DNA from: Streptomyces lasiicapitis
GTDB lineage: Bacteria > Actinomycetota > Actinomycetes > Streptomycetales > Streptomycetaceae
Assembly: GCF_014646335.1 (NCBI RefSeq)
Contig: NZ_BMNG01000018.1
Span: forward strand, 1 to 64,000
DNA: 64,000 nt
Reading direction: 5' to 3'
Below, one piece after another: positions 7,994 to 17,268 of the stretch. Within the stretch, counting starts at the first letter, position 1. Every line of letters starts with the position of its first letter. The notes beneath the pieces were generated by a model, which worked only from the letters and a program-made list of their open reading frames with translations, did not search any database and had not been told where the DNA came from. The position numbers were made by a program, and so were the translations under genes.

Positions 7994-9037
7994 ATGTCTG
8001 CCGGTTTTTCCAGACGAGGGCTGTTGGCAGGTGCCGCGGGCGCTGTGGTGGGCGCGCTGCCCGTAGGTGCCGCGTACGCCTCCGCCGCGTCGTCTCCGTA
8101 CGCCGCCGGCCCCGGCATCCCCCCGGGCACCCCGCCCGTCCTCCTCACCGAGCAGGCCAGCAAGCGCATCCTCGTGCTCGACCCGCGCCGCCGCGTCTGG
8201 GACCCGGCGGCCGAACCGGGCGTCGTGCGCTGGCAGTTCTCGCCGCTCGGCGACCCCCGCTACCAGGACCTGCGGCCGGACGTGAGCTGGGTGTACCCGT
8301 GCGAGGCGAAGGTGCGCGTGCACCGCAAGCGGGCGCTCGTGCTGACCACCGCGTCGTTCGGGTTCGTGGCCGCCGTCGAGTACCCGACCGGGCGGCGCTA
8401 CTGGGGCGCGGCGCTCGGCCCCGGCGACGACCTGTTCAACCCGCACAGCGCGGAGCTCCTGCCGGACGGCAATGTGGCGGTGGCGTGCAGCACGGGCGCG
8501 CTGGTGCGCGTGTACGCCGCCTCGCTCGGCCCGGACGCGACCCGGTACGCCGAGGACGGGCTCAAGGGCGCGCACGGCCTGCACTGGGACCGCGCGCGCC
8601 GGGTGCTGTGGGCGATCGGCGACGACGACCTGGTGGCGTACGAGGTCGGCGGGACCTCCGCGCGGCCCACGCTGACGCGGGCATCGGTGACCCCGCTGCC
8701 GGTCGCCGTGCCGGGGAAGACGGCGGGCGGCCACGACCTGTTCCCGGTCGCGGGGCGGCCGGGGCGGCTGTGGGTGACGACCAACGCGTCCGTGTACCAG
8801 TACGACCAGCGGCACGGGACCTTCGTACGGAACTACGCGGGCAGCGAGGCGATCGACCGGGCGTCGGTGAAGGCCGTCGGCAACGACCCGCGCACCGGGC
8901 AGGTCCTCAGCACCGTCCCGGAGAAGGGGCTCGAAGAGACCTGGTGGACGACGAAGGTGAGCGTGCACCGGCCCGCGGCCGCGTACACGCTGGTCAACGG
9001 CGGGATCTACAAGGCGCGTTGGTGGCTGCCGCGCTGA
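7994..9037 (+). CDS. Tat-exported beta-propeller-like protein (DUF6528-like)
   Basis: 347 residues. The N-terminus carries a twin-arginine signal (SRRGLLAGAAGAVVGALP) with probable cleavage near AYASAA, so it is predicted to be folded before export. The rest shows repeated blades with alternating beta pattern (for example WDPAAEPGVVRWQFSP, FNPHSAELLPDGNVAVAC, GAHGLHWDRARRVLWAIGDDD). These suggest a WD40/NHL-like propeller of the type annotated DUF6528. No catalytic residues can be named. Function unknown, perhaps carbohydrate or cell-wall related. Confidence 0.65.
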   Translation: MSAGFSRRGLLAGAAGAVVGALPVGAAYASAASSPYAAGPGIPPGTPPVLLTEQASKRILVLDPRRRVWDPAAEPGVVRWQFSPLGDPRYQDLRPDVSWVYPCEAKVRVHRKRALVLTTASFGFVAAVEYPTGRRYWGAALGPGDDLFNPHSAELLPDGNVAVACSTGALVRVYAASLGPDATRYAEDGLKGAHGLHWDRARRVLWAIGDDDLVAYEVGGTSARPTLTRASVTPLPVAVPGKTAGGHDLFPVAGRPGRLWVTTNASVYQYDQRHGTFVRNYAGSEAIDRASVKAVGNDPRTGQVLSTVPEKGLEETWWTTKVSVHRPAAAYTLVNGGIYKARWWLPR

Positions 9038-9056
9038 GCGGCCCCTCGGGCGGGGG

Positions 9057-9824
9057 TCAGGCCTCGTCCGGCTTCCCGTCCCGTTCCTCGTCCGGCTTCT
9101 CGTCCGGCTTCTCGTCCGCCAGGCGCCGGTCAAGGGCCAGCGAAAGCTCCGCCTCCACCACCGCCTTGGCGACCGGCCGCAGCATCTCGACGCCGACGTC
9201 CGGGTTGTCGGGCGCGTGCGTGCGGACGACCGTGAGGAACAACTCGGCGAGCGCGTCGGCGTGTTCGCGGACCCGCTGGCCCGCCTCCAGGACCGCCGCG
9301 AGCGGAATCCCCTTGCGCACCAAGGTGGTTGAGGCGTCGAGCAGGCGGTGGCTGACGTGCACGATCTCGTCGCCGTCGGTGCCGAGGTAGCCGAGGTCGA
9401 GCGCCGCCGACAGGTTCTCCGGGGTGACCTCGCCGGCGAAGCGGTCGGCCAGTTCCTCCGGGGTGAGGCGGACCGGGGTCTCCTCCGACGGGCCGCCCAT
9501 GCCGAGGAGTTCGGCCACGTCGCGGCCCTGCTCGAAGGCCTCGGCGAGCTCCGCGATGCCGTTCAGGGTGTGGCCGCGCTCCAGGAGGGCGGCGATGGTG
9601 CGAAGGCGGGCCAGGTGGTGCTCGTCGTACCAGGCGATGCGGCCCTCGCGGCGCGGTGGCGGGATGAGCCCGCGCTCGCGGTAGAAGCGGACGGTGCGCA
9701 CGGTGATGCCGGCCTCCTTGGCCAGCTCCTCCATGCGGTACTCGCGTACGGGAGCCGTGCCTCGCACAGGGCCCGCCGCGCTCGCCGCCGTGTCCGCCAC
9801 TGCGCCCCCTCCTTCGTCCGCCAC
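9057..9824 (-). CDS. MerR family transcriptional regulator
   Basis: 255 residues. The winged helix lies at about 30-98 (YRMEELAKEAGITVRTVRFYRERGLIPPPRREGRIAWYDEHHLARL), preceded by a 29-residue Ala/Gly-rich lead that may not be translated. An alpha-helical effector part follows. The C-terminus is a charged repeat (DEKPDEKPDEERDGKPDEA). The metal-binding cysteines of classic MerR are absent. It is divergent from the Baeyer-Villiger monooxygenase operon, with an inverted repeat in the shared region, so it probably controls that operon. Confidence 0.85.
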   Translation of the reverse strand: MADEGGGAVADTAASAAGPVRGTAPVREYRMEELAKEAGITVRTVRFYRERGLIPPPRREGRIAWYDEHHLARLRTIAALLERGHTLNGIAELAEAFEQGRDVAELLGMGGPSEETPVRLTPEELADRFAGEVTPENLSAALDLGYLGTDGDEIVHVSHRLLDASTTLVRKGIPLAAVLEAGQRVREHADALAELFLTVVRTHAPDNPDVGVEMLRPVAKAVVEAELSLALDRRLADEKPDEKPDEERDGKPDEA

Positions 9825-9933
9825 GTGAGCAGCCTATGCCGGGACGGTCCTGTCACGCCGGGTCCGTACCGCCGGTAACTTTCGTCGCCCGACCCCTACC
9901 CATGAGTACGCGACTGTTCTACGCTCCCGATTG

Positions 9934-9951
9934 TGCCAGTGCTTACTGGCA
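9934..9951. promoter_or_regulatory. Inverted repeat, candidate operator of the BVMO operon
   Basis: TGCCAGT-GCTT-ACTGGCA, a perfect 7-bp inverted repeat with a 4-bp spacer. It lies 25 bp before the BVMO start and between the divergent MerR gene and the operon. MerR proteins usually bind symmetric sites in the promoter spacer. The binding protein is inferred. Confidence 0.5.
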
Positions 9952-9976
9952 GAGTCACTTCTCGGGAGGCGTCGGC

Positions 9977-11527
9977 ATGGCCGGGAGCGAACGTGTGGAA
10001 CACGTGCGGGTGGCGGTGATCGGGTCCGGCTTCGGCGGGATCGGGGCCGCCGTCCGGCTGCGCAGGGAGGGCGTCACCGACTTCGTCGTCCTGGAGCGGG
10101 CCGGCGCGGTGGGCGGCACATGGCGTGACAACAGCTATCCGGGCTGCGCCTGCGACGTGCCGTCCCACCTGTACTCGTTCTCGTTCGCGCCCAACCCGGA
10201 CTGGCCGCGCACGTTCTCCGGGCAGGAGCACATCTGGGACTACCTGGAGCGGGTCGCGGACACCTTCCGGCTGCGCCCGCACATCCGCCTCGACACCGAG
10301 GTGCGGAAGCTGACCTGGGACGGCGACGAGCTGCGCTGGCTGATCGAGACCAGCACCGGGAAGCTCACCGCCGACGTCGTCGTCTCCGCCACCGGACCGC
10401 TCTCGGACCCCAAGACGCCCGACATCCCGGGCCTGGACACCTTCCCGGGCAAGGTCTTCCACTCGGCCCGCTGGGACCACGACTACGACCTGCGCGGCAA
10501 GCGCGTCGCCATGGTCGGCACCGGGGCCTCCGCGATCCAGATCGTGCCGGAGATCCAGCGCGACGTACAGAAACTGACGCTGTTCCAGCGCACGCCGCCG
10601 TGGGTCCTTCCGCGCGCGGACCGGGCGATCAGCGGCGCCGAGCGCTGGCTGCACCGGCAGTTGCCGTTCACCACGCACGCGCGCCGGGGCCTGTTGTGGG
10701 GCATCCGGGAGCTCCAGGTGCAGGCGTTCACCAAGCGGCCCGACGAGCTCGGCCTCATCGAGCGGATCGCGAAGCGGAACATGGAGCGGTCCGTCAAGGA
10801 CCCGGAGCTGCGGGCCAAGCTGACGCCGACGTACCGCATCGGCTGCAAGCGGATCCTGCTGTCCAACTCCTACTATCCGGCGCTCGCGAAGCGCCACGTG
10901 GACGTGGTCGCCAGCGGCCTCGCCGAGGTGCGCGGGTCCACGGCCGTGGCCGCCGACGGCACCGAGGCCGAGGTCGACGCGATCATCTTCGGCACCGGAT
11001 TCCACGTCACGGACATGCCGATCGCCGAACGCGTCGTCGGCGCGGACGGCCAGACGCTGATGGAGTCCTGGAAGGACGGCATGAAGTCGCTGCGCGGCGC
11101 GACCGCCGCGGGCTTCCCGAACTTCTTCACCGTCATCGGCCCCAACACCGGCCTCGGCAACTCCTCGATGATCCTGATGATCGAGTCCCAGCTCAACTAT
11201 CTCGCCGACTACATGCGGCAGTTGAACGTCATCGGCGGCCGCACCGCGCTCGCCCCACGCCCCGCCGCCGTCGAGGCCTGGAACCACCGCGTCCAGGAGC
11301 GGATGAAGCGCACCGTGTGGAACACCGGCGGCTGCACGAGCTGGTACCTGGACGCCAACGGCGTCAACACCACGGTCTGGCCCGGTACGACGACGGAGTT
11401 CCGCACGGCCACGCGCCGCGTCGACCTGTCCGAGTACGAGGTCACGCGCGCCCCAGAGGCGGACGCGGAACCCTGGTCGCGTACCGCCCGGAAGGGCAAG
11501 TCCACGAAGGTGAGGGCCACGGCATGA
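9977..11527 (+). CDS. Flavin-containing Baeyer-Villiger type monooxygenase
   Basis: 516 residues. The FAD-binding Rossmann loop is GSGFGGIGAA near residue 13, followed by the VLERAGAVGGTWRDN stretch. The type I BVMO fingerprint F-x-G-x-x-x-H-x-x-x-W appears as FPGKVFHSARW (about residue 155), and the NADPH loop is GTGASA. Such enzymes insert oxygen next to ketones using NADPH and O2. ATG 9977 is chosen because GGGAGG precedes it by 8 bases and the fold begins directly after. It is the first gene of a translationally coupled three-gene operon with a hydrolase and a dehydrogenase: an alcohol-to-ketone-to-ester-to-acid pathway is plausible. Confidence 0.85.
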   Translation: MAGSERVEHVRVAVIGSGFGGIGAAVRLRREGVTDFVVLERAGAVGGTWRDNSYPGCACDVPSHLYSFSFAPNPDWPRTFSGQEHIWDYLERVADTFRLRPHIRLDTEVRKLTWDGDELRWLIETSTGKLTADVVVSATGPLSDPKTPDIPGLDTFPGKVFHSARWDHDYDLRGKRVAMVGTGASAIQIVPEIQRDVQKLTLFQRTPPWVLPRADRAISGAERWLHRQLPFTTHARRGLLWGIRELQVQAFTKRPDELGLIERIAKRNMERSVKDPELRAKLTPTYRIGCKRILLSNSYYPALAKRHVDVVASGLAEVRGSTAVAADGTEAEVDAIIFGTGFHVTDMPIAERVVGADGQTLMESWKDGMKSLRGATAAGFPNFFTVIGPNTGLGNSSMILMIESQLNYLADYMRQLNVIGGRTALAPRPAAVEAWNHRVQERMKRTVWNTGGCTSWYLDANGVNTTVWPGTTTEFRTATRRVDLSEYEVTRAPEADAEPWSRTARKGKSTKVRATA

Positions 11528-12483
11528 GCAGGCTCACCCACGTCCGCGGCGGGCCCTACGAGCCGCCGGTGCCCGCGCACGAGCTGACCGCCGTGTCCGC
11601 CGACGGTGCCCGGATCCACGTCGAGGTGCACGGCGCCGAGCACGCGCCCGCCGTCGTCCTCGTGCACGGCTGGACGTGCTCCACGGCGTTCTGGGCGGCG
11701 CAGATCCGGGCCCTTTCGGGCACGTACCGCGTGATCGCCTACGACCAGCGCGGGCACGGGCGCACCGAGGCGCCCCTGGAGCCCGCCGGGTACGGCACGC
11801 GGGCGCTCGCCGACGACCTGGAGTCCGTGCTCGCCGCGACCCTCGCGCCCGGTGAGCCCGCGGTGCTCGTCGGGCACTCCATGGGCGGCATGACGCTGAT
11901 GGCGGCGGCCGGGCGGCCCGGGGTGCGGGAGCACGCGGCGGCGGTGCTCCTTTGCAGCACGGGCAGTTCGCGGCTCGTCTCCGAGTCGACCGTGGTGCCG
12001 CTGCGCGCGGGCGGGCTGCGGACGCGGCTCACGCGCCGGGTCCTGGGCGCGCGGGCTCCGCTCGGGCCCGTGACGCCGCTGGCCCGGCGGGCCCTCAAGT
12101 ACGCGACGATGGGGCCCGGTTCGGCCCCCGAGCGGGTCGAGGTGTGCGCGCGGATCGTGCACGCGTGCCCGCGCGTGGTGCGCTATCGCTGGGCGCACGT
12201 CCTGGACGAGCTCTATCTGGACGCCGGACTCGGCGAGTTGACCGCGCCGACCGCCGTGATCGCGGGCACCGCCGACCGGATGACCCCGATCGTGCACGCC
12301 CGCCGGATCGCGGCCGCGCTGCCGCGCTGCCTGGGCCTGACCGAGCTGACGGGCGTCGGGCACATGACGCCCGTGGAGGCGCCGGAAGTGGTGACCGGCC
12401 GGATCGTTGAACTGGCCGATACGTACGTGGTCCGGGACCGGAAACGGGGACTCGGCCGGGAGATGGAGAGGGAGGGCGCGTGA
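11524..12483 (+). CDS. Alpha/beta hydrolase
   Basis: 319 residues. VVLVHGWTCST (oxyanion hole HG), YDQRGHGRT, nucleophile elbow VGHSMGGM with Ser at about 119, acid region IAGTADRMTPI and the final TGVGHMTPVEAPE with the catalytic His. The start codon overlaps the BVMO stop (ATGA). In this operon it may hydrolyse the ester or lactone made by the monooxygenase; that role is inferred from context. Confidence 0.85.
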   Translation: MSRLTHVRGGPYEPPVPAHELTAVSADGARIHVEVHGAEHAPAVVLVHGWTCSTAFWAAQIRALSGTYRVIAYDQRGHGRTEAPLEPAGYGTRALADDLESVLAATLAPGEPAVLVGHSMGGMTLMAAAGRPGVREHAAAVLLCSTGSSRLVSESTVVPLRAGGLRTRLTRRVLGARAPLGPVTPLARRALKYATMGPGSAPERVEVCARIVHACPRVVRYRWAHVLDELYLDAGLGELTAPTAVIAGTADRMTPIVHARRIAAALPRCLGLTELTGVGHMTPVEAPEVVTGRIVELADTYVVRDRKRGLGREMEREGA

Positions 12484-13361
12484 GCAAGGTGAGCCTGGAC
12501 GGACAGGTCGTCGTCGTCACGGGGGCGGCGCGCGGGGTCGGCGAGCAGCTCGCCCGCAAGCTGTCGGCGCGGGGTGCGCGGGTCGCGCTCGTCGGCCTGG
12601 AGGAGGCCGAGCTGAAGCAGGTCTGCGAGCGGCTGCACACCGACGGCGACTACTGGTACGCCGACGTCACCGACCACGAGGCGATGGCTCGGGTGGCGGC
12701 CGAGGTGAAGGAGCGCTTCGGGAAGGTGGACGCCGTCGTCGCCAACGCCGGGGTGGCGAGCGGGGGTCCGTTCCTCGACTCCGATCCCGTCGCCTGGCGG
12801 CGGGTCATCGAGGTCAACCTGATCGGCAGCGCGGTGACGGCGCGGGCGTTCCTGCCCGTGCTGATGGAGAGCCGCGGGTATCTCCTCCAGATCGCCTCGC
12901 TCGCGGCGTTGACGCCCGCGCCGATGATGACCGCGTACTGCGCGTCCAAGTCGGGCGTGGAGGCGTACGCGCACGCCCTTCGGGCCGAGGTCGGCTACAA
13001 GGGCGTCAAGGTCGGCGTCGGGTACCTGTCCTGGACGGACACCGACATGGTGCGCGGGGCGGACCAGGACGACGTCATGCGGGAGTTGCGCTCGCGGCTG
13101 CCGTGGCCGTCCAACAAGACGTACCCGCTCGGACCGGCCGTCGACCGGCTCGTCGCCGGGATCGAGCGGCGCTCCGCGCACGTGTACGCGCAGTGGTGGC
13201 TGCGGGGCATGCAGGGCCTTCGGCCGTATCTGCCGGGGATCATCGCGGGGGTCGGCCAACGGGAGATGCGGAGGTTCGAGCCTCGGCTCGGGGAGGTTTC
13301 GACCGGCCTTGTCGGGGCGGGGGGCACCGCTGACGCGGATGCTCGCCGGGGGCGCGGCTAG
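12480..13361 (+). CDS. Short-chain dehydrogenase/reductase (SDR)
   Basis: 293 residues. The cofactor loop TGAARGVGEQLA is at about residue 14, NAGVASGG follows, and the active site is IASLAALTP (Ser) with YCASK (Tyr-x-x-x-Lys) at about 157. This is the classical SDR layout. GTG 12480 overlaps the hydrolase stop (GTGA). The C-terminal 40 residues are family-variable. As last gene of the operon it probably supplies the ketone substrate or oxidises the product alcohol. Confidence 0.85.
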   Translation: MSKVSLDGQVVVVTGAARGVGEQLARKLSARGARVALVGLEEAELKQVCERLHTDGDYWYADVTDHEAMARVAAEVKERFGKVDAVVANAGVASGGPFLDSDPVAWRRVIEVNLIGSAVTARAFLPVLMESRGYLLQIASLAALTPAPMMTAYCASKSGVEAYAHALRAEVGYKGVKVGVGYLSWTDTDMVRGADQDDVMRELRSRLPWPSNKTYPLGPAVDRLVAGIERRSAHVYAQWWLRGMQGLRPYLPGIIAGVGQREMRRFEPRLGEVSTGLVGAGGTADADARRGRG

Positions 13362-13394
13362 GGGGGCGGGTTGCCCCCGTAGGGGAACGCGCGA

Positions 13395-13430
13395 AGCGGG
13401 GCTCGCCCGGTGGATCGGGGGAGCCCCGCT
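13395..13430. terminator. Bidirectional hairpin terminator
   Basis: AGCGGGGCTC (13395-13404) pairs perfectly with GAGCCCCGCT (13421-13430). It sits between convergent genes (SDR and the small CsbD-like gene). Confidence 0.65.
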
Positions 13431-13453
13431 TGCTGTTCCGCCAAGTGCAACGG

Positions 13454-13660
13454 CTACGCGTCGTAGTCCTGGTTGAACTTGTCCTGAGCCTCCTGCGCGG
13501 CGCGCTGGGCCTCGTCCGGGGTCTCGGAGCGGCGGTCCTTGGCCTTCTCCTTGGCCTGCGAGGAGCGCTCGCTCGCCTCTTCCTTGGCGTTGCCCATGGC
13601 GTCCTGCGCCTTGTTGCGGAGGTCCTCGGCCTTGTTCTGGAACTGGTCCTTGATGCCCAT
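13454..13660 (-). CDS. Small hydrophilic CsbD-like stress protein
   Basis: 68 residues, beginning MGIKDQFQNKAEDLRNKAQDA, nearly all Lys, Glu, Ala, Gln and Arg with no hydrophobic core. The repeated pattern K-A-x-(D/E) (NKAEDLRNKAQDAMGNAKEEA) is typical of CsbD/LEA-like proteins made under general stress. It starts at ATG 13660 with CGGGAGTG upstream. The function is not known in molecular terms. Confidence 0.7.
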   Translation of the reverse strand: MGIKDQFQNKAEDLRNKAQDAMGNAKEEASERSSQAKEKAKDRRSETPDEAQRAAQEAQDKFNQDYDA

Positions 13661-13755
13661 GCTTTGTCACTCCCGTTGTGGGTGAGGGGATTGGGCCTCG
13701 ACCAGATAAACACGCGTGGACATACCGCGCATTTCGATCAGTGACCCTGCGTATC

Positions 13756-16700
13756 TCAGGAGCGTGGAGGCAGCCCCGGCCGCCTCCGGTCCGGCACGTC
13801 CGAGTAGCCCGGCGGCACCGCCGCGGGGTGCTTCTCCAGGAGGTCGAGGGCCACCCGCACCGCGTCGTCGAGCTGGGCGTGCCGCCCCTCCGCCCAGTCG
13901 AGGGGCGTGCGCAGCACCGCGAGGTCCGGCTCGACGCCGTGGTTCTCCACGGACCAGCCGTAGGCGTCGAACCAGGCCGCGTTCATCGGCACCGTGATGA
14001 CGGTCCCGTCGCCGAGCGCGTGCCGCCCCGTCATGCCGACCACCCCGCCCCAGGTCCGCTGCCCCACCACGGGCCCGAGCCCGAGCAGCCTGAACACCGC
14101 CGTGATCATGTCGCCGTCGGAGGAGGTCGCCTCGTCGGCGAGGGCGACGACCGGGCCGCGGGGGGCGTTGGAGGCGTACGACACCGGCTGGGCGTCGCGC
14201 GTCAGGTCCCAGCCGAGGATCTTCCGGGTGAGCTTCTCCACGACCAGCTCGCTGATGTGGCCGCCCGCGTTGCCGCGTACGTCCACGAGCAGCGCGGGCA
14301 GCGACACCTCGAGCCGCAGGTCCCGGTTGAACTGGGCCCACCCCGACCCGCCCATGTCGGGGATGTGCAGATAGCCGCACCGGCCGCCGCTCAACTCCCG
14401 TACGACATCGCGCCGTTTGGCCACCCAGTCCTGGTATCGCAGCGGCCGCTCGTTGATGAGCGGCACGATGGCGACCCGCCGGGAACGCCCCTCTCCCTCG
14501 GCGGGCTGGAACGTCAGCTCCACCGTCGTACCGCCCGCCGCCGCGAGCAGCGGACCGGGACCCGTCACCGGATCCACGGGCCGCCCGTCGACGTGCGTGA
14601 GCACGGCACCCTCCCGGATCCCCGCGCCGGCAAGGGGCGAGCGCGCCTTGGAGTCGGACGACTCGCCCGGCAGGATCCGTTTGACCACCCAACCCTCCTC
14701 CCGGCACGCCAGGTTGGCGCCGAGCAGCCCCATCGCGCGCTGGTAGTGCGGCGGCCCCTCGCTGCGCCGCGCGGCGGTGACGTACGCGTGCGAGGTGCCC
14801 AGCTCGCCGAGGACCTCGCGGAGCAGATCGGCGAACTCGTCGGGGGACGCGACGCGTTCCACGAGCGGCCGGTACTGGCCGAGCACCGCGTCCCAGTCGA
14901 TGCCGCACATCCCCGGCTCCCAGAAGTAGGCGCGGATGAGGCGGCCCGCCTCCTCGAAGGCCTGCCGCCACTCGGCGGCCGGGTCGACGTCGTGCAGGAT
15001 GCGGCGCAGGTCGATCCAGACGGTGGAGTCGAGGTCGCCGGACTCGGTGGACGGCACGGCCCGCAGGTCGCCCTCGTCCACGACCACGAGCCGCGTGCCG
15101 TCCCCGCTGATCGCGAACCAGTCGAGGTGGTCGACGAGTTCGGACTTCTTGGCCTTGGTGATGTTGAAGTATTCGAGGGTCGGCCGGCCCGAGGTGTCGG
15201 CGGGGTTGACGAAGGTCTCGCCGAGCGCGCCCGAGATCGGCCAGCGCAGCCACACCAGGCCGCCGCCGCTGACGGGGTACAGCGCCGAGTACTTCGAGGC
15301 CGCCACGGGGAAGGGCGTGACCCGGCTCTCCAGGCCCTCGGCCTCCACCGTCACGGTCCCGTCCCCCGGGCTTTCGCCCTCCCCGCCGTCCGCGTCCGGG
15401 TCGAGCCCGCCCGCCGCGGGCCGCCCGTCGGGCAGCAGCGCGAAGGGCGAGGGCGTCGCGGACGACAGCGGTACGAGATGGGGGCGGCAGCCCAGCGGGA
15501 AGGACAGGTCGCCGGTGTGCACGTCGTAGACGGGGTCGAAGCCGCGCCAGGAGAGGAAGGCGAGATAGCGGCCGTCACGGGTGAAGACCGGGTTCTCGTC
15601 CTCGAAGCGGCCGTTGGTGACGTCGATGATGGTGCGCGCGCCCGGCCCCTCGATCCGCGCCAGCTTGATCTTCCGCAGGGATCTGCCGATGCCAGGGTGC
15701 GACCAGGTGAGCCAGGCCCCGTCGGGGGAGAAGGCGAGATCGCGCACGGGCCCGTTGACGGACCGGACGAGCTCGGTGACCTCGCCGTTGGAGTCTTCGG
15801 TCGCGTCGACCAGGAGGAGCCGTCCGTCGTGCGAGGCGATCGCGAGCCGCTCGCCGTCCGGGTCCGAGACCAGCTCCTGCACCCGGCCGAGCTGCCCGCT
15901 CGCCAGCCTGCGCGGCTCGCGGTCGCCGCTGGCCCGCGGCAGATACGCGATCTCGATCGCGTCCTCGCCCTCCGCGTCGGTGACGTACGCGACCTGCCCG
16001 CCCGTGCCCAGCATCTCCGGCAGCCGCACCCGCACGCCCGGGGTGTCGACGATGGTGCGGGCGGGACCGTCGCGGTGGGTGAGCCAGTAGAGGCTGCCGC
16101 GTACGACGACGGCGCTGGCGCGGCCCGTGGTGTCCACGGAGAGCGCGTCGACGTGCTGCGCGGCGGGGACCTGGTAGGTGCGTCTGCCCGCGCGCGGGCC
16201 GCCGATCTCGACGTCGACGCGGCGCGGTACGGAGTCGGCGGCCAGGTCGTCCACCAGCCAGATCTCGCCCGCGCACTGGTAGACGACGCGGGTGCCGTCG
16301 CTCGCCGCGTGCCGGGCGTAGAACGCGTCGTGGTCGGTGTGGCGGCGCAGGTCGGTGCCGTCGGGCAGACAGGAGTAGAGGTTGCCGACGCCCTCGTGGT
16401 CGGAGAGGAACGCGATGCGGCCCGACACGAACATGGGCGCGTCCAGGTGCCCGTCGAGCTCTTCGAGCAGCCGCTCGCCGTGCAGCCACAGACGGCCCGT
16501 CGCGCCGCCGCGATAACGCTTCCAGGCGGCCGGTTCGTGCGGAGGCTTGCCGGTCAGGAGCAGCGTCTTGCGGTCGCCCTCCACGTCCAGGACGGCGATG
16601 TGGTGGACCGGGCCCCAGGGCAGCTTGCCGCCGGGGGAGCCGTCGGTGGGCACGTCGTAGGCCCAGCAGAAGTGCGAGAAGGGCTGGCCGTGCGAGGACA

Positions 16701-17022
16701 CGGCCAGGATGTGGCCGTCGGGCGACCAGCCGCAGACGCGGGTGTCCGTGGAGCCCCAGTACGTCAGTCGGCGCGCGGGCCCGCCTGTCACCTGTGCCAG
16801 GTGGATCTCGGGGTCCAGGGTGCGCCAGGTCGTGTACGCGATGTGACTGCCGTCGGGGGAGAAGCGAGGGTGCCCCAGCTTTGTGCGGTCCGCCGTGATC
16901 CGCCAGGCGCGGTCGGCGGGGGCGCCCTCCGGGGTGAGGGGGGCCACCCAAAGGTCGTCCTCTGCTACGAAGCAGAGGTGGTCGCCGCTTACGTGCGGGA
17001 AACGTAGGTAGGCCTGGGTCAC
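13756..17022 (-). CDS. tri: Tricorn protease homologue (S41 family)
   Basis: 1088 residues, full length for bacterial tricorn. The N-terminal two thirds form the six- and seven-bladed propellers (LGHPRFSPDGSHIAYTTWR, RDLAFSPDGAWLTWS and similar blades). A PDZ region follows at about 760-850, then the catalytic C2 domain. Residues corresponding to the tricorn tetrad are visible: Ser-His in LGTSHAYV (about 744), the nucleophile in ATSSDGDMI (about 967) and Glu in ENHGVEPD (about 1025). The enzyme cleaves peptides released by the proteasome or Clp in the cytoplasm. No signal peptide is seen. The gene is monocistronic. Confidence 0.92.
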   Translation of the reverse strand: MTQAYLRFPHVSGDHLCFVAEDDLWVAPLTPEGAPADRAWRITADRTKLGHPRFSPDGSHIAYTTWRTLDPEIHLAQVTGGPARRLTYWGSTDTRVCGWSPDGHILAVSSHGQPFSHFCWAYDVPTDGSPGGKLPWGPVHHIAVLDVEGDRKTLLLTGKPPHEPAAWKRYRGGATGRLWLHGERLLEELDGHLDAPMFVSGRIAFLSDHEGVGNLYSCLPDGTDLRRHTDHDAFYARHAASDGTRVVYQCAGEIWLVDDLAADSVPRRVDVEIGGPRAGRRTYQVPAAQHVDALSVDTTGRASAVVVRGSLYWLTHRDGPARTIVDTPGVRVRLPEMLGTGGQVAYVTDAEGEDAIEIAYLPRASGDREPRRLASGQLGRVQELVSDPDGERLAIASHDGRLLLVDATEDSNGEVTELVRSVNGPVRDLAFSPDGAWLTWSHPGIGRSLRKIKLARIEGPGARTIIDVTNGRFEDENPVFTRDGRYLAFLSWRGFDPVYDVHTGDLSFPLGCRPHLVPLSSATPSPFALLPDGRPAAGGLDPDADGGEGESPGDGTVTVEAEGLESRVTPFPVAASKYSALYPVSGGGLVWLRWPISGALGETFVNPADTSGRPTLEYFNITKAKKSELVDHLDWFAISGDGTRLVVVDEGDLRAVPSTESGDLDSTVWIDLRRILHDVDPAAEWRQAFEEAGRLIRAYFWEPGMCGIDWDAVLGQYRPLVERVASPDEFADLLREVLGELGTSHAYVTAARRSEGPPHYQRAMGLLGANLACREEGWVVKRILPGESSDSKARSPLAGAGIREGAVLTHVDGRPVDPVTGPGPLLAAAGGTTVELTFQPAEGEGRSRRVAIVPLINERPLRYQDWVAKRRDVVRELSGGRCGYLHIPDMGGSGWAQFNRDLRLEVSLPALLVDVRGNAGGHISELVVEKLTRKILGWDLTRDAQPVSYASNAPRGPVVALADEATSSDGDMITAVFRLLGLGPVVGQRTWGGVVGMTGRHALGDGTVITVPMNAAWFDAYGWSVENHGVEPDLAVLRTPLDWAEGRHAQLDDAVRVALDLLEKHPAAVPPGYSDVPDRRRPGLPPRS

Positions 17023-17060
17023 CTCCCCATGCTTTTCCGTGCCGGAAGCCGCGGCAACTT

Positions 17061-17125
17061 ATGGGGCTTCGCCCCTTTCCCCCTTTTCGGCCCTTCGGGC
17101 CTCGTCCTCAAACGCCGGACGGGCT
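17061..17125 (-). repeat. Dispersed intergenic hairpin repeat, copy 2
   Basis: Read on the minus strand: AGCCCGTCCGGCGTTTGAGG continuing ACGAGGCCCGAAGGGCCG, then GGGGCGAAGCCCC. It lies upstream of the tricorn gene and before the TetR gene. Confidence 0.7.
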
Positions 17126-17175
17126 GACTTTGCCTCCCGCGCCGGACCGGCTGATGAGTGTGGCGCTGGACACGT

Positions 17176-17190
17176 ACGAAACTGTTTCGT
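17176..17190. promoter_or_regulatory. TetR-type operator candidate
   Basis: ACGAAA-CTG-TTTCGT, a perfect inverted repeat followed by a second TTTCGT direct copy (17189-17194). GAAAC/GTTTC palindromes are typical for TetR/AcrR regulators. It lies about 80 bp before the TetR start, so autoregulation is likely. Confidence 0.6.
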
Positions 17191-17268
17191 TTCGTTAGTT
17201 GGTCGCGTAGAGTCTGGGGCACAGCACGGTGGAACCGTGGAATCGCCTCATCGGGAAGGAGCCGGCAC

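Noticed and set aside
13678-17007. 1109-codon open frame opposite the tricorn gene.
   Set aside because: Antisense shadow caused by high GC third positions; the minus-strand product has full tricorn domains and catalytic residues.
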